Shown here piece after piece: positions 41,347-49,871 of a stretch of 64,000 nt of DNA. The notes below the pieces were generated by a model. It ran no database searches. It was not told the DNA's origin and worked only from the letters and a program-made list of their open reading frames with translations. Origin of the DNA: Halapricum desulfuricans (lineage in GTDB: Archaea > Halobacteriota > Halobacteria > Halobacteriales > Haloarculaceae). Positions within the stretch are counted from its first letter, which is position 1. Every line of letters begins with the position of its first letter. Location: assembly GCF_017094465.1 (NCBI RefSeq), contig NZ_CP064791.1, positions 248,001 to 312,000 of the forward strand. The letters are read 5' to 3'. A program made the position numbers and the translations under genes.

Positions 41347-42324
41347 ATGGCAGAGACGTTCTACGACGTGCTCGGCGTGAAAGCGGACGCCGAGGAACCA
41401 GCGATCGACGCGGCCTTCCGGAAGCGGATCAAGGAGGTGCATCCGGACGTCAACGACAGCCCCGAGGCCGAAGAGCGCTCCCGGCGGCTGATCGAGGCCA
41501 AGGAGGTGCTCACCGACGAGGCGGAACGTGCCCGCTACGACCGACTCGGCCACGACCAGTACGTCCGCCAGGCCGACACCGACGCGAGCTGGGCGACCGG
41601 TACGTCGACACGGTCACCGTCCGGGACGGCCACGGAGCGAGCGGCAGAGACCGACAGCGACGCGGCCGGAGCGGCCGACCCTACCTGGGCCGGGCGGGAC
41701 GACTGGCGGCACAGACGACGGCGCAACCGCGGGAGTCGGCGCACACGGGACCGACGCGATACCGGGGACTCCCGAACCAAAAACGGCGACCGAGCGAGTT
41801 CGAGCGACGGCAGCGGGACTGATCGGACGGCCGAACGGAGCGACGACGCGACGGCGAACGCCGCCTCCGCGTCGGTCGATGAGACGCAGGCCTCGGCCGG
41901 GGTCGGCACGACGAGTAACGTCGGCGGATCGGTCGGGTGGGCGGCCGGCGGTAGTCACGCCGTCCGGAACGAGCCGGGCCAAGCCGGCGTCGGTCGGGGT
42001 CGACTGTTCCCGGCGACGCAGTCGGTCGTGTTGCTCGTCGCGACGTTTTTCTCGTATCCCGGCCTGGTGTTCAGCAGTGTCTATCCCGGGTTTTCGCCGC
42101 TGGTCAACGTCATCGTCGCGGCGTGTACGCTGGCGCTGATCGTCTATCTCGCCTCGATACCGGAGGTCGGTATCTACGTCTTCGGCGGCTGGACGGTGTT
42201 CGGGACGTTCGTCGTGCTCGCGAGCACAATCGAGCCGCTCTCACCGGTCGGCCTCCTCGTTCTCGGGGTGACGTGGCTGCCGCTCGGACTGACAGTGCTG
42301 ACCTACTGGGCACTTCGGTGGTAG
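41347..42324 (+). CDS. J-domain protein with C-terminal membrane helices
   Basis: A 325-residue protein. An N-terminal J domain (FYDVLGVKADAEEPAIDAAFRKRIKEVHPDVND) with the conserved HPD at ~32-34 would stimulate a DnaK ATPase. The middle (~80-220) is low-complexity, polar and Arg/Asp/Thr-rich; the C-terminal ~100 residues contain three or four hydrophobic helices. It is not canonical DnaJ, since Gly/Phe and zinc-finger regions are missing. It stands alone on the plus strand inside the menB-menD-menF group. Confidence 0.87.
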   Translation: MAETFYDVLGVKADAEEPAIDAAFRKRIKEVHPDVNDSPEAEERSRRLIEAKEVLTDEAERARYDRLGHDQYVRQADTDASWATGTSTRSPSGTATERAAETDSDAAGAADPTWAGRDDWRHRRRRNRGSRRTRDRRDTGDSRTKNGDRASSSDGSGTDRTAERSDDATANAASASVDETQASAGVGTTSNVGGSVGWAAGGSHAVRNEPGQAGVGRGRLFPATQSVVLLVATFFSYPGLVFSSVYPGFSPLVNVIVAACTLALIVYLASIPEVGIYVFGGWTVFGTFVVLASTIEPLSPVGLLVLGVTWLPLGLTVLTYWALRW

Positions 42325-42349
42325 TAATCCGCCGAGCACGGCCCGAGGG

Positions 42350-44098
42350 TCAACGGACGGCCGACCGGATCCGTTCGGCGAGACGCTCGCGAGTCCGGTG
42401 GCTCTCGTCGGCGTCGAACCGGACCTCGATGACCTGCGTGCCGTCGCTTTCGACGGAGTCGGTGTAGGCCGTCTCGAAGTCCGCGAGGTCCTCGACGATG
42501 GCGTATTCCAGCCCGTAGAGATCACCGACAGGCTCGAAATCGATCCCGTGTGGCGTCTTGAAGTACTCCGTGAACGGCGGGTCGAAGTCCTCGATCGGGA
42601 GCATATGGAAGATCCCGCCGCCGTCGTTGTGCAGCAGGACGATCGTCGCGTCGACGCCGCAGCGCTCGACTGCCAGTAACCCGTTCATATCGTGATAGAA
42701 CGCCAGATCACCGATGACGAGCACGAGCGGGTCGTCGGTGGCGCTACCGGCGCCGAGCGCGGTGCTTGTGACTCCGTCGATCCCGCTGGCACCGCGGTTG
42801 CCAAGCACAGTCAGATCGCCGTGCCGGGGCCGGCCGAACCGGTCGAGATCCCGGACTGGCATGCTATTCGAGACGACCAGCGTGGCCGGATCGGGCGCCT
42901 CACTGGCGACCGTCGAGAGGACCGCCCCCTCGAACTGTTCGGCCCCGACGGCGTCGGAGACGTTCTCCCAGTGGATCCGTTCGGCCCGACGAAATCGGTC
43001 GCGCCAGCCGCTGTCCGCCGAGCCGTCGATTCGGCCGGCCAGTCGCTCGCTCAGCCAGGTCGGGTCGGCCACGAGGAGATCCGTCGCAGTGAACTCCGCC
43101 TCCCGCCAGCCGCCCGCGGGATCGACGACAAGTTGGCGAGCAGCGTGGTCCCGCAGGTAGTGTCTGAGGACTTTCGAGGTGGGCGAGGCCCCGAACCGGA
43201 CGACGACATCGGGGTCGGGCCACGCCCCGGCGGCGTCGAGATAGGCGTCGTAGCCGCCACAGACGAGCGGGCCGTCGTGCCCGAAGCGATGGCCCGAGAG
43301 CGGATCGGCCAGCACAGGAAAGCCGGTCGCTTCGGCCAGCGACGCGAGCGCGTCGCGTGCGGGAGTCGGCTCGTTCGCCGGACCGGCGACGAGTAGCCCC
43401 CGATCGACGGTGGCGAGCGAATCAGCCAGATCGGCGACGGCGCCGGTATCGAGCGTCTGTCGCCCCGTCGTCGTGCGGACGAACGGCCCGTCCCGGCCCG
43501 CGGCCCCCAGCGGCGCGCGGTCGGCCAGATCGTCGGGCACGTCGCCGGGTACGTCGGTCGGTTCCAGGGGTTTCGCTACGGGGACGTTCAGGTGTACTGG
43601 CCCGGGCGGTGTGGCCGTCGCCCGCTGGACGGCCCGATCGGCAGTCGTCCGCAGCGATCGTAGCGTTCGCGCCTCGGGGGTGGGTTCGGGCAGGGTCCGG
43701 TAGTACCGGACGGCGTCCCCGTAGAGCTTCTCCTGGTCGATCGTCTGGTTCGCGCCGCTGTCCTGTAGCTCGGGCGGCCGATCGGCCGTCAGGACCACCA
43801 GCGGGACGCGGGACTGGTTGGCCTCGATGACGGCCGGGTGAAAGTTCGCGGCCGCGGTGCCCGAAGTACAGACCAGCGCGGTCGGCTCGCCCAGCCGCCG
43901 GGAACGGCCCAGCGCGAAGAAGGCCGCCGAGCGCTCGTCCAGCTGTGAAAACGTCTCGATGTCGTCGTGGGCGGCAAAGGCAGTCGTCAGCGGTGTCGAC
44001 CGGCTCCCGGGCGCGAGGACGACGCCGCTGACCCCTGCCGCGACCAGTTCCTCGACCAGCGTCTCGCCCCAGAGGGTGGCTCGGTTCGGTGCAGTCAT
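42350..44098 (-). CDS. menD: SEPHCHC synthase MenD
   Basis: A 582-residue thiamine diphosphate enzyme that joins 2-oxoglutarate and isochorismate. The N-terminal domain has SGVVLAPGSRSTPLTTAFAAHDD (the SRS/PGSR motif), an E-containing LGRSRRLGEPTALVCTSGTAAANFHPAVIEA segment, and the C-terminal TPP-binding GDLAFYHDMNGL motif. Length is normal. It is probably co-transcribed with menF, 36 bp upstream. Confidence 0.94.
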   Translation of the reverse strand: MTAPNRATLWGETLVEELVAAGVSGVVLAPGSRSTPLTTAFAAHDDIETFSQLDERSAAFFALGRSRRLGEPTALVCTSGTAAANFHPAVIEANQSRVPLVVLTADRPPELQDSGANQTIDQEKLYGDAVRYYRTLPEPTPEARTLRSLRTTADRAVQRATATPPGPVHLNVPVAKPLEPTDVPGDVPDDLADRAPLGAAGRDGPFVRTTTGRQTLDTGAVADLADSLATVDRGLLVAGPANEPTPARDALASLAEATGFPVLADPLSGHRFGHDGPLVCGGYDAYLDAAGAWPDPDVVVRFGASPTSKVLRHYLRDHAARQLVVDPAGGWREAEFTATDLLVADPTWLSERLAGRIDGSADSGWRDRFRRAERIHWENVSDAVGAEQFEGAVLSTVASEAPDPATLVVSNSMPVRDLDRFGRPRHGDLTVLGNRGASGIDGVTSTALGAGSATDDPLVLVIGDLAFYHDMNGLLAVERCGVDATIVLLHNDGGGIFHMLPIEDFDPPFTEYFKTPHGIDFEPVGDLYGLEYAIVEDLADFETAYTDSVESDGTQVIEVRFDADESHRTRERLAERIRSAVR

Positions 44099-44134
44099 CG
44101 GTGATCGTGTGTCACAGTCATCAGTTGTACACCG

Positions 44135-45481
44135 TCATGCGAGCGTATCCAGCATCGGGCGGTACTTCAACTGTACCTCGTCCCACTCGCGGTCGGGATC
44201 GCTGTCGGGTACGATCCCGGCTCCGGCGAACAGTGACGCCGTCCGGCCGCGAGCGAGCGCCGACCGGATCGCGACCGCGAAGGTGCCGTCGCCGGCGGCG
44301 TCGAACCAGCCCACCGGCGCGGCGTACCAGCCCCGATCGAAGGCTTCGGTTGCCTTGATCGTCTCCAGGGCAGCGTCCGGCGGCAGCCCGCCGACCGCCG
44401 GCGTCGGATGCAGCGCCTCGACGAGATCCAGAACGTGACTGTCGTCGTCGAGTTCCGCAGACACCGGCGTCCGGAGGTGCTGAACGGTCGCAAGCTGGCG
44501 GACGGTCCGCCCGCCGGTTCGAACGCTTTCGGCGACCGAGTCGAGTTGCTCGCGGATCGCCTCGACCACCAGGTCGTGCTCGTGGTTGTCCTTCTCGCTG
44601 CCCAGTAACTCCTCGGCCAGCCAGTCGTCCTCGTCGGGCGTCTCGCCGCGGCCGGTCGAACCGGCCAGCGCCTCGGTCTCGACGGTGCGACCCGACAGCG
44701 AGACGAGCGTCTCGGGGGTCGCACCCAGGAACGTCCGCTCGCGATGCTCCCCGGGGGCGATCGCGAACCGGTAGCAGTCGGGATAACGATCGTCGAGCCG
44801 CGCAAGGGCGTCAGGAATCGACAGCTCTACGGAAAGATCGGCCGACAGCGACTGCGCGAGGACGACTTTCCGGAGGTCGCCGGTCTCGATATCGGCGACG
44901 GCGTCCTCGATCTGTTCGCGCCACTCCGTCCGTGAAGGGGTCCGGGATTCGTCGACGATTCCCGGCGGATCCGTGCCAGCGTGTGCCGGCAGGTCGGCCA
45001 GGCGCTCGCGCCAGGTGTCGAGCCGTTCGCCGGCCGTGCGACCGGCGTCCGGCCCGGTCGCCGTCACTGTGAGCCACGTGCGGTCGCCCTCGCGGACGAC
45101 TTGAGCGGCCGGCAGGACGAACCAGGCGTCGGGGAACCCGTCCCAGACGCTCGATCGCCTGTGTTCGGCTCCGTCGTGGAAGGCGAAGCCGCCGAACAGC
45201 CGCGGCCGGGCCGCCCGGGGCGTCGATTGGGATCGCAGCCGCTCGAACAGCGCTGTCGCGGTCTCGCGGACGGTTCCAAATCGGTCGGGGCCCGCGGCCG
45301 TGATCGTCGCGGTCGCGCCCGTCGTCGCGATCGCGCTGTCCTGTCCCCGCCAGACGACGCTCGGCCCCTCGATGCTTGCGACGAGGGCGTCGTGATCGAG
45401 CGCGTCGAGTTCGAGACTGCGCGCTGCGACGGTGAGCTCCGACGCCGTCCCGACGGCCTCGTCCCCGCGCAGTAATTTCAT
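44135..45481 (-). CDS. menF: Isochorismate synthase MenF
   Basis: A 448-residue chorismate-utilising enzyme. The C-terminal domain has the catalytic blocks KVVLAQSLSADL, FLGATPETLVSLSGRTVETEALAGSTGRGETPDED, SEKDNHEHDLVVEAIREQL, VQHLRTPVSAEL, LHPTPAVGGLPPDAAL and SLFAGAGIV in outline. These are the Mg-chorismate site and make the family call secure; MenF is preferred over TrpE because of menD and menB next door. It makes isochorismate, the first committed step of menaquinone synthesis. Confidence 0.93.
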   Translation of the reverse strand: MKLLRGDEAVGTASELTVAARSLELDALDHDALVASIEGPSVVWRGQDSAIATTGATATITAAGPDRFGTVRETATALFERLRSQSTPRAARPRLFGGFAFHDGAEHRRSSVWDGFPDAWFVLPAAQVVREGDRTWLTVTATGPDAGRTAGERLDTWRERLADLPAHAGTDPPGIVDESRTPSRTEWREQIEDAVADIETGDLRKVVLAQSLSADLSVELSIPDALARLDDRYPDCYRFAIAPGEHRERTFLGATPETLVSLSGRTVETEALAGSTGRGETPDEDDWLAEELLGSEKDNHEHDLVVEAIREQLDSVAESVRTGGRTVRQLATVQHLRTPVSAELDDDSHVLDLVEALHPTPAVGGLPPDAALETIKATEAFDRGWYAAPVGWFDAAGDGTFAVAIRSALARGRTASLFAGAGIVPDSDPDREWDEVQLKYRPMLDTLA

Positions 45482-45543
45482 CTACCCGCGCTTAGGACTG
45501 CGGCGTTTTAGTCTCTGGCAAATCCGGGCTCTGTTCGGAGCGA

Positions 45544-46752
45544 TTACCGTTCGTAGACGTAGACGAATCCATTCTCAGAATGCCTGCCTGCGACGATTGT
45601 CGTTCCGTTCGTGGTCGCTATCTGGGAACCGAACTGCTCGGACGTATCGGGCGCTGTGAAATATGTCCCTCGCGGGTCGGTTGTATTGGACGGTTGCTCC
45701 AGTTTGTATACTGCACCGACCGAGTCGCCGAACTGTGCGTGTGGTGCGCCGACCAGCAACGTATCGCCGTCCATCGCGACTGTGTCTCCGAAGTACTGAT
45801 GGGAACCACTACCGGTTGCGGTGTACATCTGCTTGCGAGACCACTGTCCCGCTGATCGGTCGAACACGTACGCTGTATCGTTACCGTAATCGCCAATTAC
45901 TGCCTTCCCATCACACACCGAAACCGACCAGCCGAATTCATCTGTCCCAGTCGCTCCGGAGAGGGTCGTCTGATGACTCCAGGTCCCGCTTGATCGCCGG
46001 AAGACGTGAACGACGCCCGATTTGGCGCGTCGACGCTTGGACCCTGACTTCGGTGGCGCCCCGACCAGTATCGTCTCGCCATCAACCGCGACTGATCCGA
46101 CGGTCCGTCCGTCGTCGAACTCGTCAACGGATAGCGTCTGTCGCCGTCTCCACCCGCTCTCACGCTCGAAGACGTCGACGAGCCCGTCGCTGTCTGTCAT
46201 CCGCAAGACGGCCGTAGCATCGTCTACTGCCATCGATCCGACGTAGACGCGCTCGCTTAGCTTCGTCGTCAGTTTCCAGCTGTCTCCGTTCGATCGCTCG
46301 AACACTGACACAGGAATTCGCGATGTTCCCGAGTAGTTGTACTCGTTGCCGACTAGCAGCGTCGAGTCGCTGGCTGCGATCCGTCCGCCGAAATAGTCGT
46401 GTTTCTGCTTTCGACCGGTCAGCGTCGCTGTCTGCTCCCATCCATTTCCCGATTGTGTAAAGACAGCCACGATTCCCGCTCTTTTGATGCCATCAGGCGC
46501 TGCCTGCGGCACGCCGACGAAGACAGTATCGCCCGTCGTAGCGACCGCCTGCCCGAACGATTCCGATCGATCGGAGCCGCCGAGTGTGGCTACCGGAGAG
46601 TGGGATTTGGCAACCGCAGTGAACGGGTTTGGCGAGATCGTCTCCCAGTTGGGCTCCTCCGAGAACACTTCCAGACAACCACTCATACCAGCGAGCGTTC
46701 CGCCCGCGAGCCCTCCCAAGATTGCCCGTCTCGTTCGCCAGTCAGTTGCCAT
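45544..46752 (-). CDS. Tat lipoprotein with FG-GAP-like repeats
   Basis: A 402-residue exported lipoprotein: RRAILGG, lipobox SGC. The mature part has about seven ~50-residue repeats with (D/S)xFGxxV(A)xxGDT(V/L)LVG(V/A)P cores alternating with AVF/HVFRRS segments, a beta-propeller of the FG-GAP type. The base composition is visibly less GC-rich than its neighbours, hinting at recent acquisition. Function unknown; FG-GAP propellers usually bind partners or ligands outside the cell. TATA at 46773-46781 indicates a near-leaderless message. Confidence 0.8.
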   Translation of the reverse strand: MATDWRTRRAILGGLAGGTLAGMSGCLEVFSEEPNWETISPNPFTAVAKSHSPVATLGGSDRSESFGQAVATTGDTVFVGVPQAAPDGIKRAGIVAVFTQSGNGWEQTATLTGRKQKHDYFGGRIAASDSTLLVGNEYNYSGTSRIPVSVFERSNGDSWKLTTKLSERVYVGSMAVDDATAVLRMTDSDGLVDVFERESGWRRRQTLSVDEFDDGRTVGSVAVDGETILVGAPPKSGSKRRRAKSGVVHVFRRSSGTWSHQTTLSGATGTDEFGWSVSVCDGKAVIGDYGNDTAYVFDRSAGQWSRKQMYTATGSGSHQYFGDTVAMDGDTLLVGAPHAQFGDSVGAVYKLEQPSNTTDPRGTYFTAPDTSEQFGSQIATTNGTTIVAGRHSENGFVYVYER

Positions 46753-46772
46753 AGTTTCCTTTTACGCCAACT

Positions 46773-46781
46773 ATTATATAG
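46773..46781 (-). promoter_or_regulatory. TATA box of the FG-GAP lipoprotein
   Basis: CTATATAAT on the minus strand, ~27 nt from ATG 46752. Confidence 0.6.
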
Positions 46782-46905
46782 TATTTTCACCAATCGATTT
46801 AACAGGGATATCCAATCGGGTCACGTACGAGAGTCACACCCTAGATCTTACACGCGAGACAGTAGGAACGGATCAGAGGCCACGACACCCGACTGATCCA
46901 GTCGC

Positions 46906-49785
46906 TCACTCCCAGAACGATTTCGTCCGGGCGTACTCGCGTTCCCGGGCGAGGATGTCCCGGTAGAAGTCGTCCTCGTCCTCCCGCAGTTTGTTGATGA
47001 TCCGGGCGGCGTTGTGCGGCCCGACGCCGCGGGCCGCAAGCGCGATGATCGCCCGCTTGCCGTGACTCTGGACGAGACTCGCAGCACGGTAGGCCCGCTC
47101 GGTCTGTTTCTCCTGTTCGTCGTCCTTGTCGTCGGCCGTCACGGCCTGAACGACTTCGTCGGCCCAGGGATTCAGCGCGGCAATCTGGGTCGAGCCGCAG
47201 TGGGGACACTCCGGCTGGTCGGCGATGGAGTTGACCGTCCGCCTGGATTTCCAGTCCTGACAGTGCAGGCAGAACAGAATTACCCGGTCGTTCTGGATGC
47301 GCTCGCGCACGGTCTGGACGACGCTGGCGTCGGCGTTTTCGGGAGCCAGCAGTTCCTGGCCGCCCGACCGACCGCCCCGGCCGAGTGGGGTGCGCTCGCC
47401 GACGGTCTCGACGCTGATCTCGCCTGACTGGATCGCTTCGAGGATTTCACTGGCTTGCCCGACGGCCAGTTCCTCGTGCAGGACCGCCCGCAAGGCCTCG
47501 TCGTAGATCGGCGTGTCCTCCAGCGCCGCGAGGAGCCGATCCCGACCGAATCGGTTGCTCCCACTGCCCCGCCACCGCTTGAGTGCCCCGAACTTTGCGG
47601 CGACCTGGGCCAACCTGAACTTGAGCACGTCGGCGTTCTTGAGACTGAGTTCGATGATCGCCTCCAGATGGTCGGGATCAGTTTCATTGAGCACTTCGAC
47701 GACATCCCGGGCAGCGACCCCACCGGGGACCTCCAGTTCGATCCGGTAGGGGTCGATCTCCATCCCGACCGAGGAGCCGGTCCGCTGGCCGAGCATCGAC
47801 GAGACCAATCTGCCGAGCGTTTCGTTGACGGTGTGGCCGAAGGCGGCGTTGATGACCACCTCGCGGCCGCGAAACTCCACGAGGAGACGGTCGTCGGTCG
47901 GGATCGGGGCTTCGTGACGGTCCAGGGGTTCGAGGGCCTCGACGATCGTGTGCTCGTCGGCGGGGTAGCGTCGCTGCAGGTCCCGAGCGGTGGCCTCGGG
48001 GGTCGCGCCGCCGCGCAACTGCGTGCCCGCCACGTCCCGAATCTCCCCGACCTCCTGGGCGACCTCGTAGGGGACGGGAATCTCCTGACCGACCCAGGAA
48101 GGGACCTCGCCGCCGGGATCGGCGACGGGGCTGACCTGGACGAGTTCCTCCTCCTCGTCGATCTCGCTGATGCGCCACATCTCCCCGCGCTGGATGAATA
48201 TCTCGCCGGGCTGGGCGAAGTTGACGACGAACCGCTCATCAAGGGTGCCGATCGTCTCGCCCGAGGCCATGTCCTCGACGGTGTAGGTGGCCTCGTCGGG
48301 GATCATCGAGAGGTTCTGATAGAAGTACTGCCAGGTTCCTCGCCGCTTTTCGAGCGTATCGCGATCCTCGTCCAGCCAGAGGATGTCGTTGCCCGCGAGT
48401 TCCCTGACGACCTGCTTGAACTCGTCTTCGCCAATCTCCGCGAAGGGGTAGGCGCGAGTGAGAATCTCGTAGGCCTCCATCGCCCGGATCTCGCCGAAGT
48501 CCATCACGAGGCCGGCGGTCTGGTTGGCGACGGTATCGAGACTGCCGTGGTGAATCGCGGCGGGCTCGACGTCGCCCTCGGCGGCGCGGCGGGCGATCGC
48601 GATTGCCTCGAGGGTGTCGTCGGGCCGGGTCGTGATCACCGTCCCCGAGGAGACGACGTCCCGGCGGTGGCCCGCCCGACCCACCCGCTGGAGCAAGCGC
48701 CGGACCTCCCGGGGGCTGTTGTACTGGACGACGTGATCGACGTGGCCCACGTCGATGCCCAGTTCCATCGAGGAGGTACACAGGAGGGCGTCGAGTTCAC
48801 CCGACTTGAACCGGTCCTCGACGTCGATGCGGGCCTCCTTCGACAGGGAGCCGTGGTGGACGCCGATATCGGTGCCGAGTTTTTTGAACCGCGAACCCAG
48901 CGCCTCGGCCGTCTGTCTCGTGTTGACAAACACCAGCGTCGAGTCGTTCTCGTCGACGATCTCGTCGATCGCCCGCACGTGGCTCGCGACCTCGTCGTCA
49001 GTCATAAGTTCGCCCGCGAGTCGGCCGTCCTCGTCTGTAATCCGGGGTTCCCGGACCTCGATGTCCAGGCGGCTCCCCACGTCGACTTCGGCGATCGTAC
49101 AGCCCCGGTCGCCGGTGAGGAACTTCCCGACCTCCTCGGGATCGCCGACGGTCGCCGAGAGGCCGATCCGCTGGAAATCGCCAGCGAGCTCCCGGAGTCG
49201 TTCCAGCCCGACGGTCAGCTGTGCGCCGCGCTTGGCGGCGGCCAGTTCGTGGACCTCGTCGACGACGACGTGTTCGACGTCCTCCAGGGCGCGCCGGAGT
49301 TTCTTCCCGGTGAGCATCGCCTGCAGCGTCTCCGGGGTGGTGACGAGCACGTCCGGCGGATCGTTGGCCTGCTTGCTGCGCTGGTAGTCGGTGGTGTCGC
49401 CGTGGCGGACGTCTACGTCGAGATCCAGTGTCTCGCCCCACCACTCCAGGCGCTCGCGCATGTCCCGATTGAGCGCGCGCAGCGGGGTGACGTACAGCGC
49501 GCCGATACCGAAGCGCGCGCCGTCGCTCGTCGTCCGAGGTTCCGTGGCGCTCCGGCCCTCGCTTCCCTCGCCTACCAGCGCGTCGAGCACCGGAAGCATC
49601 GCGGTCTCGGTCTTCCCGGTCCCGGTCGGGGCGATTACCAGCGCATGCTCCCCCTGCGCGATCGGGCCGATCGCGCGGCGCTGTGGCTCGGTGGGGGTCT
49701 GAAAGCCGCGTTCGGACAGCGCCTCGCGGACGGCCTCGCCGAGTGCGGCGAACGCCGCCGCGCCGTTGCCCGCTGACTCTGCCAT
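46906..49785 (-). CDS. lhr: Lhr-type superfamily 2 helicase
   Basis: A 959-residue large helicase. Motif Ia region PTGTGKT (Walker A) is in LVIAPTGTGKTETAML, the DEVH box is VVVDEVHELAAAKRG, the SAT motif is LSATVGDPEEV, motif VI is around QRVGRAGHRRD, and a domain typical of Lhr follows. The C terminus has a zinc-binding group (CLHCQDWKS...CPHCGS). Lhr proteins unwind DNA or DNA:RNA hybrids in repair. ATG 49785 (MAESAGNG) is preferred; sequence upstream overlaps the divergent kinase gene region. Confidence 0.93.
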   Translation of the reverse strand: MAESAGNGAAAFAALGEAVREALSERGFQTPTEPQRRAIGPIAQGEHALVIAPTGTGKTETAMLPVLDALVGEGSEGRSATEPRTTSDGARFGIGALYVTPLRALNRDMRERLEWWGETLDLDVDVRHGDTTDYQRSKQANDPPDVLVTTPETLQAMLTGKKLRRALEDVEHVVVDEVHELAAAKRGAQLTVGLERLRELAGDFQRIGLSATVGDPEEVGKFLTGDRGCTIAEVDVGSRLDIEVREPRITDEDGRLAGELMTDDEVASHVRAIDEIVDENDSTLVFVNTRQTAEALGSRFKKLGTDIGVHHGSLSKEARIDVEDRFKSGELDALLCTSSMELGIDVGHVDHVVQYNSPREVRRLLQRVGRAGHRRDVVSSGTVITTRPDDTLEAIAIARRAAEGDVEPAAIHHGSLDTVANQTAGLVMDFGEIRAMEAYEILTRAYPFAEIGEDEFKQVVRELAGNDILWLDEDRDTLEKRRGTWQYFYQNLSMIPDEATYTVEDMASGETIGTLDERFVVNFAQPGEIFIQRGEMWRISEIDEEEELVQVSPVADPGGEVPSWVGQEIPVPYEVAQEVGEIRDVAGTQLRGGATPEATARDLQRRYPADEHTIVEALEPLDRHEAPIPTDDRLLVEFRGREVVINAAFGHTVNETLGRLVSSMLGQRTGSSVGMEIDPYRIELEVPGGVAARDVVEVLNETDPDHLEAIIELSLKNADVLKFRLAQVAAKFGALKRWRGSGSNRFGRDRLLAALEDTPIYDEALRAVLHEELAVGQASEILEAIQSGEISVETVGERTPLGRGGRSGGQELLAPENADASVVQTVRERIQNDRVILFCLHCQDWKSRRTVNSIADQPECPHCGSTQIAALNPWADEVVQAVTADDKDDEQEKQTERAYRAASLVQSHGKRAIIALAARGVGPHNAARIINKLREDEDDFYRDILAREREYARTKSFWE

Positions 49786-49871
49786 CGGCGTCGATTGGGG
49801 CTTGAACCGATTAAGCGGCGCGGTGGCGACCGGCCAACTGGTTTTTGTGGATCGGCCCAAAGAGAGGGGTA

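Noticed and set aside
47455-49776. Open frame of 773 codons on the plus strand opposite lhr
   Set aside because: Antisense shadow of the Lhr helicase; composition (Gly/Asp/Val/Leu, no motifs) is typical of complementary frames in high-GC genes.
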